Of a stretch of 64,000 nucleotides of DNA, positions 41,563 to 49,656 are shown in pieces. The notes below the pieces were generated by a model. That model did no database searches. It had not been told where the DNA came from and worked only from the letters and a program-made list of their open reading frames with translations. A program made the position numbers and the translations under genes. Numbering within the stretch: position 1 is the first letter of the stretch; each line of letters starts with the position of its first letter. The stretch is from NCBI RefSeq assembly GCF_000737535.1, contig NZ_CP006269.1:806001-870000 (forward strand). The letters run 5' to 3'. The DNA is from Synechococcus sp. KORDI-100 (GTDB lineage Bacteria; Cyanobacteriota; Cyanobacteriia; PCC-6307; Cyanobiaceae).

Positions 41563-42138
41563 TCAGTCCATGTCGACAAGCCAGCTACCCCTGTAACCGG
41601 ACATCGGGACGTCTCCCGGGGCCTGGACTAGAGCGTTGAACTGGTACATCCGCTTTCCCTGGGGATTGAACATCTTGATCAGCAGCGCGTAATCGCCATC
41701 GATGGGAACGGGTTGGTCCGGAAAGACTTCGATGGCGGTCTGGTTGTCGTTCACTTCGATGGTCGCCGGAATTTCCTCGATGCATTTGGTGCGACTGAGC
41801 ATGCTGCCTTTGGTGACCCTGCAAAGCGCCATGCGGCGGGGCTTCAGCTTGGAATCGAAGTAATCCGGCACTGTCACCGTCAGCTTCAGGATGGCGGTCT
41901 TGCGATCCTTTTCTCTCAGGGTCAGGTACCACTCAGCGCGTTCATTCGGGATGGTTGAGGTCTGGTAGTAGTACAGCCTGCGGTAGTCCCTGTCGGAGTC
42001 CCAGCGGAATTCCATCAGACCTGAGGTGCCCTGGGCGATGGCCGGCCTGGAGTCAAGGCCTGTCAGGCCTCCAACCAGTATCAGGCCACCGACAACCGCG
42101 ACGGAGCTCTTGAGCAGAAAGGACCGGATCATCACCAT
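41563..42138 (-). CDS. DUF2808-like exported protein
   Basis: 191 residues (ATG at 42138 or 42132). A signal peptide, MIRSFLLKSSVAVVGGLILV then GGLTGLDSRPAIAQ, precedes a beta-rich domain: ERAEWYLTLREKDRKTAILK, LTVTVPDYFDSKLKPRRMAL and an IPATIEVNDNQTAIEVFPDQ segment. This DUF2808 pattern occurs in exported cyanobacterial proteins. Function unknown. It is separate from rpmH, with 46 bp between. Confidence 0.8.
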   Translation of the reverse strand: MVMIRSFLLKSSVAVVGGLILVGGLTGLDSRPAIAQGTSGLMEFRWDSDRDYRRLYYYQTSTIPNERAEWYLTLREKDRKTAILKLTVTVPDYFDSKLKPRRMALCRVTKGSMLSRTKCIEEIPATIEVNDNQTAIEVFPDQPVPIDGDYALLIKMFNPQGKRMYQFNALVQAPGDVPMSGYRGSWLVDMD

Positions 42139-42208
42139 AAATTCAGTTGTAGGGATTCTCCTGAGACCAATGCCTGGAAGGCTTGGGCTTGGGCCGGCCA
42201 GCCAGCTG

Positions 42209-42592
42209 TCAGTTGTGACTGAGTCTGTCTGGGCGAAGCAGGCGGGCCTCTTCTAGATAGGGGTGGGCCGGATCCCGATCGGAGGGCATCCAGACGTGGG
42301 CAAGCAGTCGGATGCACCGAGGCAGGTCTCCGCTGACAGCCATCTGTTGACAATCGAGCAGGGCAACGGCATCCCAGCCCTGCCGACGACGGGCGACCGC
42401 GGCCGGGAAGCAGGCATCGAGATCGGCAGTGACGGAAAACGTCAGCGACACGATCTGGTCCGGATTCAGCCCGTTGTGCTCCATCAGCGCATCGATGAGG
42501 CACGCCACAGCGCTCTCGATCGCTGCCACCGAGTTGACAGGGCAGGTGGTTGCTCCCCGCAGACCGATCAGTTTCAGATCAGAGCCGGTCAT
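42209..42592 (-). CDS. aroH: Monofunctional chorismate mutase, AroH type
   Basis: 127 residues, the length of trimeric AroH enzymes. GLRGATTCPVNSVAAIESAV, IVSLTFSVTADLDACFPAAV and the active-site LLDCQQMAVSGDLPRCIRLL with its Arg match the family (Arg12 corresponds to the N-terminal catalytic Arg). It converts chorismate to prephenate for Phe/Tyr synthesis. The ATG overlaps the sppA stop by four bases, an unexpected pairing. Confidence 0.93.
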   Translation of the reverse strand: MTGSDLKLIGLRGATTCPVNSVAAIESAVACLIDALMEHNGLNPDQIVSLTFSVTADLDACFPAAVARRRQGWDAVALLDCQQMAVSGDLPRCIRLLAHVWMPSDRDPAHPYLEEARLLRPDRLSHN

Positions 42593-43401
42593 GGCCGGTA
42601 CAGCCAGAGAACCTGACCGCTGCCCATGAGCTCGAGGTTCAAACGCTCCAGCAGTGGCTTCAGAAGACGGGAACCCGGAAGCAGATTGCTCAACCTGCGC
42701 TTGCTTTTCCCGAGCGTCACGAGCTTGGCGTTGTCCTCATCGAGGTCAGCCAGTCGGGCAGCCAGACGGCGGGCATGCTCCTCATCCCCAAGTTCATCGA
42801 CGAGTCCGAGATCGAGGGCTTGCTCTCCGCTGAAGACCCGTCCGTCAGCGAACGTTCGCACGGTGTCGGCGCTCAGACCGCGACCCTCTGAAACGACGCC
42901 AACGAACTGGCTGTAGCTGCTGTCGATCAGCTGTTGCAGGAGCTCGCGTTCGGCGTCGCTGAGGGGTCGGTCAGGCGAGAGGATGTCCTTGAAGAGTCCG
43001 CTTTTGACGGTGTCGAAGCGGATTCCGATCCGCTCAAACAGTCGGGACAGGTCGTTGCCGCGCAGGATGACGCCGATCGACCCGGTGATCGTGCCTGGAT
43101 TTGACACGATTTTCTCGGCCGCAACGCCGATGTAGACACCGCCGGAGGCCGAAATATTGCCGAAGCTGGCCACCACCCGGCATCCCGTCTCGCGCAGACG
43201 CATCAAGGCGGCATGAATCTCCTGGCTGTCTCCGACGGTTCCGCCGGGGGAATCAATCCGCAGCAACAGGGCTGGGAATTCCCGTTCTTCCACTTCCTTG
43301 AGCGCTTTCAGCACCCGTTGGCGGGTGCTGCCACTGATCGGTCCCTCCAGAACGACACGCGCCATTCGACGGCGGGATTTACGGCGCCAGGGCCAGACCA
43401 T
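42589..43401 (-). CDS. sppA: Signal peptide peptidase A (SppA36-type serine protease)
   Basis: 270 residues, the short single-domain bacterial form. The motif FGNISASGGVYIGVAAEKIV carries the nucleophile Ser, and FDTVKSGLFKDILSPDRPL the catalytic Lys region. There is no clear N-terminal membrane helix, only a basic start (MVWPWRRKSRRRMARVVLEG), so it may be soluble or peripheral like the light-induced cyanobacterial SppA. It is translationally coupled to aroH. Confidence 0.92.
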   Translation of the reverse strand: MVWPWRRKSRRRMARVVLEGPISGSTRQRVLKALKEVEEREFPALLLRIDSPGGTVGDSQEIHAALMRLRETGCRVVASFGNISASGGVYIGVAAEKIVSNPGTITGSIGVILRGNDLSRLFERIGIRFDTVKSGLFKDILSPDRPLSDAERELLQQLIDSSYSQFVGVVSEGRGLSADTVRTFADGRVFSGEQALDLGLVDELGDEEHARRLAARLADLDEDNAKLVTLGKSKRRLSNLLPGSRLLKPLLERLNLELMGSGQVLWLYRP

Positions 43402-43442
43402 GTCTCACATCACTTGTACGCCGGATCTTAAAAAAGGCCCTG

Positions 43443-44390
43443 ATGCGCCCTGCCATGGCCTCCGTCCGCCTCTGGCTGCTGATGCTGCTCCCCTTCGCTC
43501 TCTGGGGGACTGCCATGACGGCGATGGCACCGCTGCTCGAATCGGGCGGCAGCTGGCTGGTTGCTGCTCTGCGGCTGCTCCCTGCCGGGGTCGCTCTGAT
43601 CGTCTGGGTGGCCTGCAGTGGTCGCAGCCTGTTCATCGACAGCAGGGATCTCGGCTGGTTTGCCCTGTTCACCCTGGTGGATGCCTGCCTGTTCCAGGGA
43701 CTTCTTGCCCATGGCCTTTCTGGCACTGGTGCAGGCCTCGGGTCGGTGTTGATCGACTGCCAGCCCCTGATCGTGGCCCTGTTGGCTCGCGCCTTGTTCG
43801 CCGACTCGATCAATCCGGTGGGATGGGTCGGTCTCGGACTCGGCTTTGCAGGAATTCTCTGCCTGGGTGTTCCGGCAGAACTGCTCGGGCACTGGTGGCT
43901 CCTGCGGGATCTGCCAGCGGTGATTGAAGTGTTTCAACCCGGGGAGGTCACGATGCTTCTGGCCGCCCTCGCCATGGCTCTCGGCACGGTTCTGATTCGT
44001 TTTGCCTGCCGTTACAGCGATCCGATCGCGGCCACCGGTTGGCACATGATCCTGGGTGGACTGCCGCTACTGCTGATCGCAGCACTGGATCGCCATTTCA
44101 GCCTGCCTGCCTGGGATGCAATGGATTGGCTTCGGATGGCGTTTGCGAGCCTTCTGGGCAGTGCCCTGGCCTATGGCCTGTTCTTCTGGTTCGCGAACCG
44201 CCGCGATCTCACGAGTTTCAGCAGCCTCGGTTTTCTTACTCCGGTCTTTGCGCTGGCCACCGGCGGATGGCTTCTCGGCGAACGCCTGACGTCCGTGCAG
44301 TGGGTTGGGGTGCTGATGGTGCTGCTCTCGGTGGTCTGTGTGAGTCAGCGGCGGAGGTTGTGGGAGCCGGACGGCAGGGTGGAGGGATGA
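43443..44390 (+). CDS. DMT superfamily (EamA) transporter
   Basis: 315 residues, ten hydrophobic helices in two EamA repeats: WLLMLLPFALWGTAMTAMAP opens the first and EVTMLLAALAMALGTVLIRF the second. DMT members export metabolites or amino acids; the substrate cannot be told. Its stop overlaps the start of the glycosyltransferase gene (ATGA), so it is co-expressed and might serve the same surface pathway. Confidence 0.88.
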   Translation: MRPAMASVRLWLLMLLPFALWGTAMTAMAPLLESGGSWLVAALRLLPAGVALIVWVACSGRSLFIDSRDLGWFALFTLVDACLFQGLLAHGLSGTGAGLGSVLIDCQPLIVALLARALFADSINPVGWVGLGLGFAGILCLGVPAELLGHWWLLRDLPAVIEVFQPGEVTMLLAALAMALGTVLIRFACRYSDPIAATGWHMILGGLPLLLIAALDRHFSLPAWDAMDWLRMAFASLLGSALAYGLFFWFANRRDLTSFSSLGFLTPVFALATGGWLLGERLTSVQWVGVLMVLLSVVCVSQRRRLWEPDGRVEG

Positions 44391-45496
44391 AGGACTCAAG
44401 CCTGAGGCTGGTGCTGATCAGCACCCCGATCGGTGCTCTCGGAAGCGGTCGGGGCGGAGGTGTGGAACTCACCTTGCGCTCGCTGGTTCAGGGCCTGGTT
44501 GGAAGGCAGCACCAGCTGACGCTGGTTGCTCCACGCGGGTCCGAACGGCCCCAGGGTTGCGATGCGGTGGAGCTGCTTGAGGTTGACGGCGTTGATCAAC
44601 CGAGTTGGCAACACGCCTCCGAGGCTGCATCGGTGGAAATTCCCAGGAATGCGGTGTTGCCCCGCCTGCTGGATGTCGCTTTGCAGCGGGCTGACAAGGC
44701 TGATGCTCTGTTGAATTTCGGATACGACTGGTTGCCGCTGTGGATCACCCCTCACATTCAGCAGCCGTTGTTCCACCTGATCAGCATGGGCGCTGTCACG
44801 ACGGTGATGGGGGAGGCGATTGAGGCACTGGGCCGCTGGGATCAGAGGCGTCTGGCCTTTCACACCGCGCGTCAGGCGTCTGATTTCACGCTTCCAAATC
44901 TCCCCTGTGTGGTCGGCAACGGCTTCGATCTGCAGGCTTATCGCTTCCAACCCGCGGAGAACGGCCCCCTGGGATGGGCGGGCCGCATCGCACCGGAAAA
45001 GGGTCTGGAAGATGCCGCAGCAGCGGCCGCGGCCTTGGGCGATCGTCTCCTCGTCTGGGGTCTGCGTGAAGATGAGGTCTATGCGGCCGCCGTCGAATCA
45101 GCTGTTCCACCGGGAACCATTGAATGGCGGGGGTTTCTGTCGACGGAGGATCTGCAGCGGGACCTTGGCGCCTGCAGGGCTCTGATCAACACGCCGAAAT
45201 GGAATGAGGCCTACGGGAATGTGGTGGTGGAGGCGATGGCTTGCGGTGTGCCGGTGATTGCCTACGACCGCGGCGGCCCAGGTGAATTGATCGTGCCTGG
45301 TGAGAACGGTCTCTTGGTTCCTCCCGATGACGTTTCGGCTTTGGCTGAATCGATCCGCCGCTGCGGCGAAATCGACCGTTACGCCTGCCGTCACTGGGCC
45401 GAACGCCATGCCTCCCAGGATGTCTTCAGCGGTCGTGTGGAAGCCTGGATCCGCGCTGGTCTGGCAGCGGATGGCAACATCACCGCGATGCAGTGA
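44387..45496 (+). CDS. Glycosyltransferase family 4-like
   Basis: 369 residues. GT-B fold: an N-terminal domain with LISTPIGALGSGRGGGVELT, then a linker and the donor domain, GPLGWAGRIAPEKGLEDAAA, EWRGFLSTEDLQRDLGACRA, LINTPKWNEAYGNVVVEAMA then CGVPVIAYDRGGPGELIVPG. The EAYGNVVVEAMACG block is the GT4 E-x7-E type signature. Acceptor unknown; it probably adds a sugar to a surface glycan. Coupled to the DMT transporter and close to the GT39 gene. Confidence 0.92.
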   Translation: MKDSSLRLVLISTPIGALGSGRGGGVELTLRSLVQGLVGRQHQLTLVAPRGSERPQGCDAVELLEVDGVDQPSWQHASEAASVEIPRNAVLPRLLDVALQRADKADALLNFGYDWLPLWITPHIQQPLFHLISMGAVTTVMGEAIEALGRWDQRRLAFHTARQASDFTLPNLPCVVGNGFDLQAYRFQPAENGPLGWAGRIAPEKGLEDAAAAAAALGDRLLVWGLREDEVYAAAVESAVPPGTIEWRGFLSTEDLQRDLGACRALINTPKWNEAYGNVVVEAMACGVPVIAYDRGGPGELIVPGENGLLVPPDDVSALAESIRRCGEIDRYACRHWAERHASQDVFSGRVEAWIRAGLAADGNITAMQ

Positions 45497-45506
45497 GGAC
45501 TCAGCG

Positions 45507-47291
45507 GTGGAGGTGAGCGGCCGTCAGCGGCGATGGGTGCTGGGGCTGGTTCTGTTCTGTGGTGTTCTGCTGTGTCTGTGGAGGCTTGGTGCCACCGGGG
45601 TGACCGATGAGACCCCGCCCCTGTTCGCTGCGGCCGGCCGCGGCATGGTCGACAGCGGGGACTGGCTGACGCCGAGGGTGAACGGGCTGCCCCGTTACGA
45701 CAAGCCTCCCCTGATCTACTGGCTGATGGCGCTGGGCTATGCCTTGCCTGGCTCCTCGGTCTGGGATCCCCTTGGCAGCTGGGCAGCGCGGTTGCCATCG
45801 GCGTTGTCCAGCATCGTGATGATGCTGGCCTTGGCAGACACCCTGCTGCGCTGGCCACGTCCCGAGGATCCAAGGCCCGCCTGGACAGCGGTGGCAGGGT
45901 CCCTCAGTTTTGGCCTGTCCCCACTGGTGCTCGTCTGGAGCCGAACGGCGGTGAGCGATGCCCTGCTCTGTGCCCTGCTTGGCCTCAGTCTGCTGTTCCA
46001 GTGGCGCCGCTTTGCCGACCCTCGGCGGACCCGCTGGTGGACCGCATGGGTCGTGCTCGGCCTTGCTGTTCTGGCCAAGGGGCCGGTCGCCGTCGTCCTC
46101 TCGGGTCTGACGTTGCTTCTGTTCTGCGCCCTGCGTCGGGACCTCCGGACGGCATGGGGGCGGCTCCGGCCACTGCCAGGACTCGTGATCACGGCTCTGA
46201 TCAGCCTGCCCTGGTATGCCGCTGAACTGCTGGTGGAGGGGCAACCCTTCTGGGACAGCTTTTTCGGATATCACAATCTCCAGCGCTTCACCTCCGTGGT
46301 CAACGACCACCTTCAGCCCTGGTGGTTTTTTGGACCGGTGATGTTGATCGCGGCCCTGCCGTTCACTCCCCTGCTCCTGGTCTCCATCGTCGAGCAGCCT
46401 CGTCTGCGGCCGGAGCCGGATCAGTCCTTGCAGCAGTTCGCCTGGTGCTGGCTGATGGCCGTGTTGCTGCTGTTCACCTCCGCCGCCACCAAGCTTCCCA
46501 GCTACTGGCTTCCAGCCACCCCGGCAGCCGCGCTTCTGATCACCGCTGCACTTCACGGGCGCCAGGGAGGCCGGACCATCGCCTGGGCCGCCACAGCCCT
46601 CCTGACCCTTGTTCTGGCGGCGGGGTTCTGGGGCTCTGCTCAATGGATCCCCTTGATCAATGACCCCGAGATGCCGACGCTGTCGGTGGACCTTCTTGCC
46701 AGTGGCTTTGTGCTTCGCGCTGGAGCCTGGTTCACCCTGGCGGGTCTGCTCTGCTGCCTTCTCTGGCGTCGCACCGGCCTCGTTCGCCTGCTCACCATGC
46801 AGGCCTCTCTGCTGCTGTTTCATCTGAACGCCCTGATTCCGATCGCGGAGCTGGGTGATCAGCTGCGGCAGCGGCCTGTCCGTGACGCGGCAGTCCAGAT
46901 GGAGCTTCAACGCCAGCCAGGGGAGCCCCTGGCCATGGTGGGAGCGATGAAACCATCCCTGCATTTCCACACAGGAGATGTGGTGCTGTACGAGGGGCGC
47001 TCCGAAGGTGCCCTGGTCAATCTCTCCGATCGTCTGGCCCACGAACGCAGACGTGGCTGGCAGGGCAGGCCTCTTTCTGATGATGAGGCTTCACCGACCG
47101 TGCTGGTGCTGATCGATGGCGGAACAGCCCGCCAGGATCACTGGAGCAACATGCAACCGCAGATTCTGGGGGAGTTCGGGATCTATTCGCTGTGGCGGGT
47201 TGACCGTCGCCGCCTGGAGGCTCGTGCGGGTGACCTCCGCAGCGAAGGCGTCGATCCTGACTGGCGCGATCCACGGCCGGAACGCTTCTGA
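45507..47291 (+). CDS. GT39/ArnT-like membrane glycosyltransferase
   Basis: 594 residues from GTG 45507 (GAGGAC upstream); an ATG at 45471 would overlap the GT4 gene by 26 bp. About eleven hydrophobic helices. The first large loop, ATGVTDETPPLFAAAGRGMV, carries the DE motif typical of PMT/ArnT polyprenol-linked transferases, followed by TPRVNGLPRYDKPPLIYWLM. It probably moves a sugar from a polyprenyl carrier to lipid or protein on the outer side. Acceptor unknown. Confidence 0.9.
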   Translation: MEVSGRQRRWVLGLVLFCGVLLCLWRLGATGVTDETPPLFAAAGRGMVDSGDWLTPRVNGLPRYDKPPLIYWLMALGYALPGSSVWDPLGSWAARLPSALSSIVMMLALADTLLRWPRPEDPRPAWTAVAGSLSFGLSPLVLVWSRTAVSDALLCALLGLSLLFQWRRFADPRRTRWWTAWVVLGLAVLAKGPVAVVLSGLTLLLFCALRRDLRTAWGRLRPLPGLVITALISLPWYAAELLVEGQPFWDSFFGYHNLQRFTSVVNDHLQPWWFFGPVMLIAALPFTPLLLVSIVEQPRLRPEPDQSLQQFAWCWLMAVLLLFTSAATKLPSYWLPATPAAALLITAALHGRQGGRTIAWAATALLTLVLAAGFWGSAQWIPLINDPEMPTLSVDLLASGFVLRAGAWFTLAGLLCCLLWRRTGLVRLLTMQASLLLFHLNALIPIAELGDQLRQRPVRDAAVQMELQRQPGEPLAMVGAMKPSLHFHTGDVVLYEGRSEGALVNLSDRLAHERRRGWQGRPLSDDEASPTVLVLIDGGTARQDHWSNMQPQILGEFGIYSLWRVDRRRLEARAGDLRSEGVDPDWRDPRPERF

Positions 47292-47293
47292 TC

Positions 47294-47917
47294 TTAGTCC
47301 TGGGGGGGCGTCTTCCCGTAGCCGGTCATGCGGAAGTCATCGCGGTAGTACGACCTGATCCGTCGGAGTTCGCGTTTCGACAGTTCGTTTGCGCTGAGTC
47401 GTGAAGGCGATCGATTGGTGTGCGGTGCTGGCCCGGTGATCCGTCCCTGAGGATCGATCAGCTGCAACAGGTGGCGCCAATCCTGCTCAAATCGTTCCAC
47501 CCTGCCGATGAACTGGGGCAGGCCTGCTCGCAGCCAGAGGGCCTGCGGTTGGAAGATTGTTAATTTGCGCAGGCGACCCTGATGCAGGTCGTCCACCATC
47601 TCGCTCAGGGATGGCTGCGCCTCAAGCAGATGCAGGCGATAGCGCTTGGTCGGGCTGAGGTCTGCCTCCGACAACCGACGCAGCTGTCGTTCGGTTCTCA
47701 GCGCAACCCGCAGGTTGTAGTTGCAAGCCGACAGGAACCGGCTGACAGGATGACGGACAAAGGTGAAGCGCAGATAGTCGCGCCAGTCCTCCGGCAGGTC
47801 ATGTCGTTTGTGATGGCTGTGTTCGTGAGGGATTCCGAAGGCCGACTCAATGGACTGTCCAGCGCACTTCGGGATGTGGAGAAAAATCAGTTTCCACTTC
47901 GGCAGGATCAGACTCAT
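47294..47917 (-). CDS. Sulfotransferase family protein
   Basis: 207 residues. The PAPS 5'-phosphosulfate loop LIFLHIPKCAGQSIESAFG and the 3'-phosphate site RFTFVRHPVSRFLSACNYNL are the two family signatures. It transfers sulfate from PAPS, probably to a glycan or lipid. This links with the CysQ-like phosphatase at 31 kb, which would remove PAP. The start overlaps the DciA-like gene's stop, while it is convergent with the GT39 gene. Confidence 0.88.
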   Translation of the reverse strand: MSLILPKWKLIFLHIPKCAGQSIESAFGIPHEHSHHKRHDLPEDWRDYLRFTFVRHPVSRFLSACNYNLRVALRTERQLRRLSEADLSPTKRYRLHLLEAQPSLSEMVDDLHQGRLRKLTIFQPQALWLRAGLPQFIGRVERFEQDWRHLLQLIDPQGRITGPAPHTNRSPSRLSANELSKRELRRIRSYYRDDFRMTGYGKTPPQD

Positions 47918-48432
47918 GCAGAGAACCTCTGGCGGTGACAGAAGCCGCAGACCTCCCAGAGATTGATCTCACCGTTCGGAGCGGGGCGGCCGCAACGGGG
48001 GCACTGCCCCATGCCGTGGACGTCGCAGCGGCTCGGGTGCCTGGCCCAGATCGAGGCTTCGCTCTCAAGGGTTTCCTGAACGCGGCTGTGATGCTGTTGG
48101 ACGCGGAGATCGCGGACGGGGTGGCCGGCCGCCTTCATGGCGGCCAGCAGTTGCAGACGGTTGTATTGGAGGGCTTGACGCCACTGGGGATGACTCGCGC
48201 CCACCGTGAGCACGCCCCGTTGCAGAGTCAAAGGCCTGCAGTGGGGTGCCAGCTGCTCTCCGGCGATTCTCGGCCAGTCCTGCCAGAGCCCTGCCAGGCC
48301 GCCATCTCGGCGCCATTGGCGACTGAGGTCGTCAAGGCAGTCACTCAGCGCGGATGCATTAGTCGGTGGTGCCGGCTGGAGGATTTCAAGCCCCTTCAGA
48401 CGTCGACGCTGGGGATCTGGAGCCACGGCCAT
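47914..48432 (-). CDS. DUF721/DciA-like protein with a C-terminal zinc ribbon
   Basis: 172 residues. The DUF721 core, QWRRDGGLAGLWQDWPRIAG then EQLAPHCRPLTLQRGVLTVG, resembles DciA, the ancestral bacterial helicase loader. After a linker, CPRCGRPAPNGEINLWEVCG FCHR (split here) has two CxxC motifs in a zinc-ribbon arrangement, not usual for DciA. DNA binding is an inference. The stop overlaps the sulfotransferase start (ATGA). Confidence 0.8.
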   Translation of the reverse strand: MAVAPDPQRRRLKGLEILQPAPPTNASALSDCLDDLSRQWRRDGGLAGLWQDWPRIAGEQLAPHCRPLTLQRGVLTVGASHPQWRQALQYNRLQLLAAMKAAGHPVRDLRVQQHHSRVQETLESEASIWARHPSRCDVHGMGQCPRCGRPAPNGEINLWEVCGFCHRQRFSA

Positions 48433-48497
48433 GGTGTGAGCGTAGGGGTGAATCGCCTGGATCTCGCTACCCTCAGCCTGGATCCGCTGTTCCGTTC

Positions 48498-49271
48498 ATG
48501 GGCTTCTTCGACCGGCTTGGCCGACTGGTTCGAGCCAACGCCAATGCCGCTGTCAGCAGCATGGAGGATCCAGCCAAGATTCTCGACCAGTCCGTCGCGG
48601 ACATGCAGTCCGATCTGGTCAAGCTTCGTCAGGCGGTGGCTCTGGCGATCGCCAGTCAGAAGCGCTTGCGCAATCAGGCTGAACAGGCTGAGAGTCAGTC
48701 CAAAACCTGGTACGAGCGGGCTGAACTTGCCCTGAAGAAAGGTGAGGAGGATTTAGCCAGAGAGGCGCTCACCCGTCGCAAGACATTTCAGGAGACGGCG
48801 ACGTCTCTGACGGCACAGGTTCAGGCCCAGGACGGTCAGGTGGAAACCCTGAAGAAAAGCCTGGTTTCTCTGGAGGGCAAGATCGCCCAGGCCAAGACCA
48901 AGAAGGACATGCTGAAGGCCCGCGCCCAGGCGGCGAAGGCTCAGCAGCAGCTTCAGAGCGCCGTCGGCAACATCGGAACCGATTCCGCCATGGCCGCGTT
49001 TGAGCGCATGGAGGACAAGGTTGAGCAGATGGAGGCCACGGGACAGGCCGCCGCGGAACTGGCGGGAGCCGATCTGGAGAGTCAGTTCGCGGCCTTGGAG
49101 GGGGGGAGCGATGTCGACGATGAGCTTGATGCCCTGCGACAACAGCTGAAAGGCGGGCCAGAAGCCGTCGCTCTTCCGGCCGCCGAGAGCTCTGAAGAGG
49201 TCAAAGCCGTCAAGGTGGAGGAGGTTGACGCAGATCTTGAGGATCTCAAGAGATCCATCGACAAGCTCTGA
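48498..49271 (+). CDS. vipp1: PspA/IM30 (VIPP1) membrane-remodelling protein
   Basis: 257 residues from the ATG at 48498; the frame runs upstream to 48366 without family text. MGFFDRLGRLVRANANAAVS is the amphipathic membrane-binding helix of the family, followed by long coiled coils (LRNQAEQAESQSKTWYERAE and others) and an acidic C-terminal extension ending DLEDLKRSIDKL. VIPP1 forms ESCRT-III-like rings that maintain thylakoids. It is divergent from the DciA-like gene and precedes thioredoxin. Confidence 0.93.
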   Translation: MGFFDRLGRLVRANANAAVSSMEDPAKILDQSVADMQSDLVKLRQAVALAIASQKRLRNQAEQAESQSKTWYERAELALKKGEEDLAREALTRRKTFQETATSLTAQVQAQDGQVETLKKSLVSLEGKIAQAKTKKDMLKARAQAAKAQQQLQSAVGNIGTDSAMAAFERMEDKVEQMEATGQAAAELAGADLESQFAALEGGSDVDDELDALRQQLKGGPEAVALPAAESSEEVKAVKVEEVDADLEDLKRSIDKL

Positions 49272-49329
49272 ATCCGCTCATCAGAGGTCGGGGAACTCCA
49301 TAGGATCAAGGGGTCTGATTGCAAGTCCC

Positions 49330-49656
49330 TTGGCTGGAGCCGTCTCCGATTTCACTGACTCTGGATTCGAGCAGGAGGTGCTAACGGCCTCAGGCACTGT
49401 TCTGGTTGATTTCTGGGCGTCCTGGTGCGGGCCCTGCAGGTTGATTGCCCCCCTGATGGACTGGGCTGCAGAGACCTACACCGATCGGCTTTCGGTGGGA
49501 AAGCTTGAGGTGGATGGCAATCCCTCAACCCGTGATCGTTACCAGGTGCAGGGGATTCCCACCCTGATGCTGTTCCGGGATGGTGAGGAGCTGGCCCGCC
49601 ATGAAGGGGCCATTGCGAAGCCTCAGCTTCAGGCCTTCCTGGATGCGCATCTCTAA
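49330..49656 (+). CDS. trxA: Thioredoxin
   Basis: 108 residues, the usual size, if the TTG at 49330 is used; no ATG precedes the fold at the right distance. The redox site WCGPC lies in VLVDFWASWCGPCRLIAPLM, the conserved cis-Pro follows in IPTLMLFRDG, and KPQLQAFLDAHL ends the protein. It overlaps the aminotransferase gene start by 14 bp, so the two are probably co-translated. Confidence 0.93.
   Translation: MAGAVSDFTDSGFEQEVLTASGTVLVDFWASWCGPCRLIAPLMDWAAETYTDRLSVGKLEVDGNPSTRDRYQVQGIPTLMLFRDGEELARHEGAIAKPQLQAFLDAHL

Noticed and set aside
45501-47042. 513-codon minus-strand frame opposite the GT39 gene
   Set aside because: A shadow of GC-rich coding DNA. Composition is rich in Gln, Gly and Pro, without motifs, while the plus strand has clear membrane helices and GT39 motifs.
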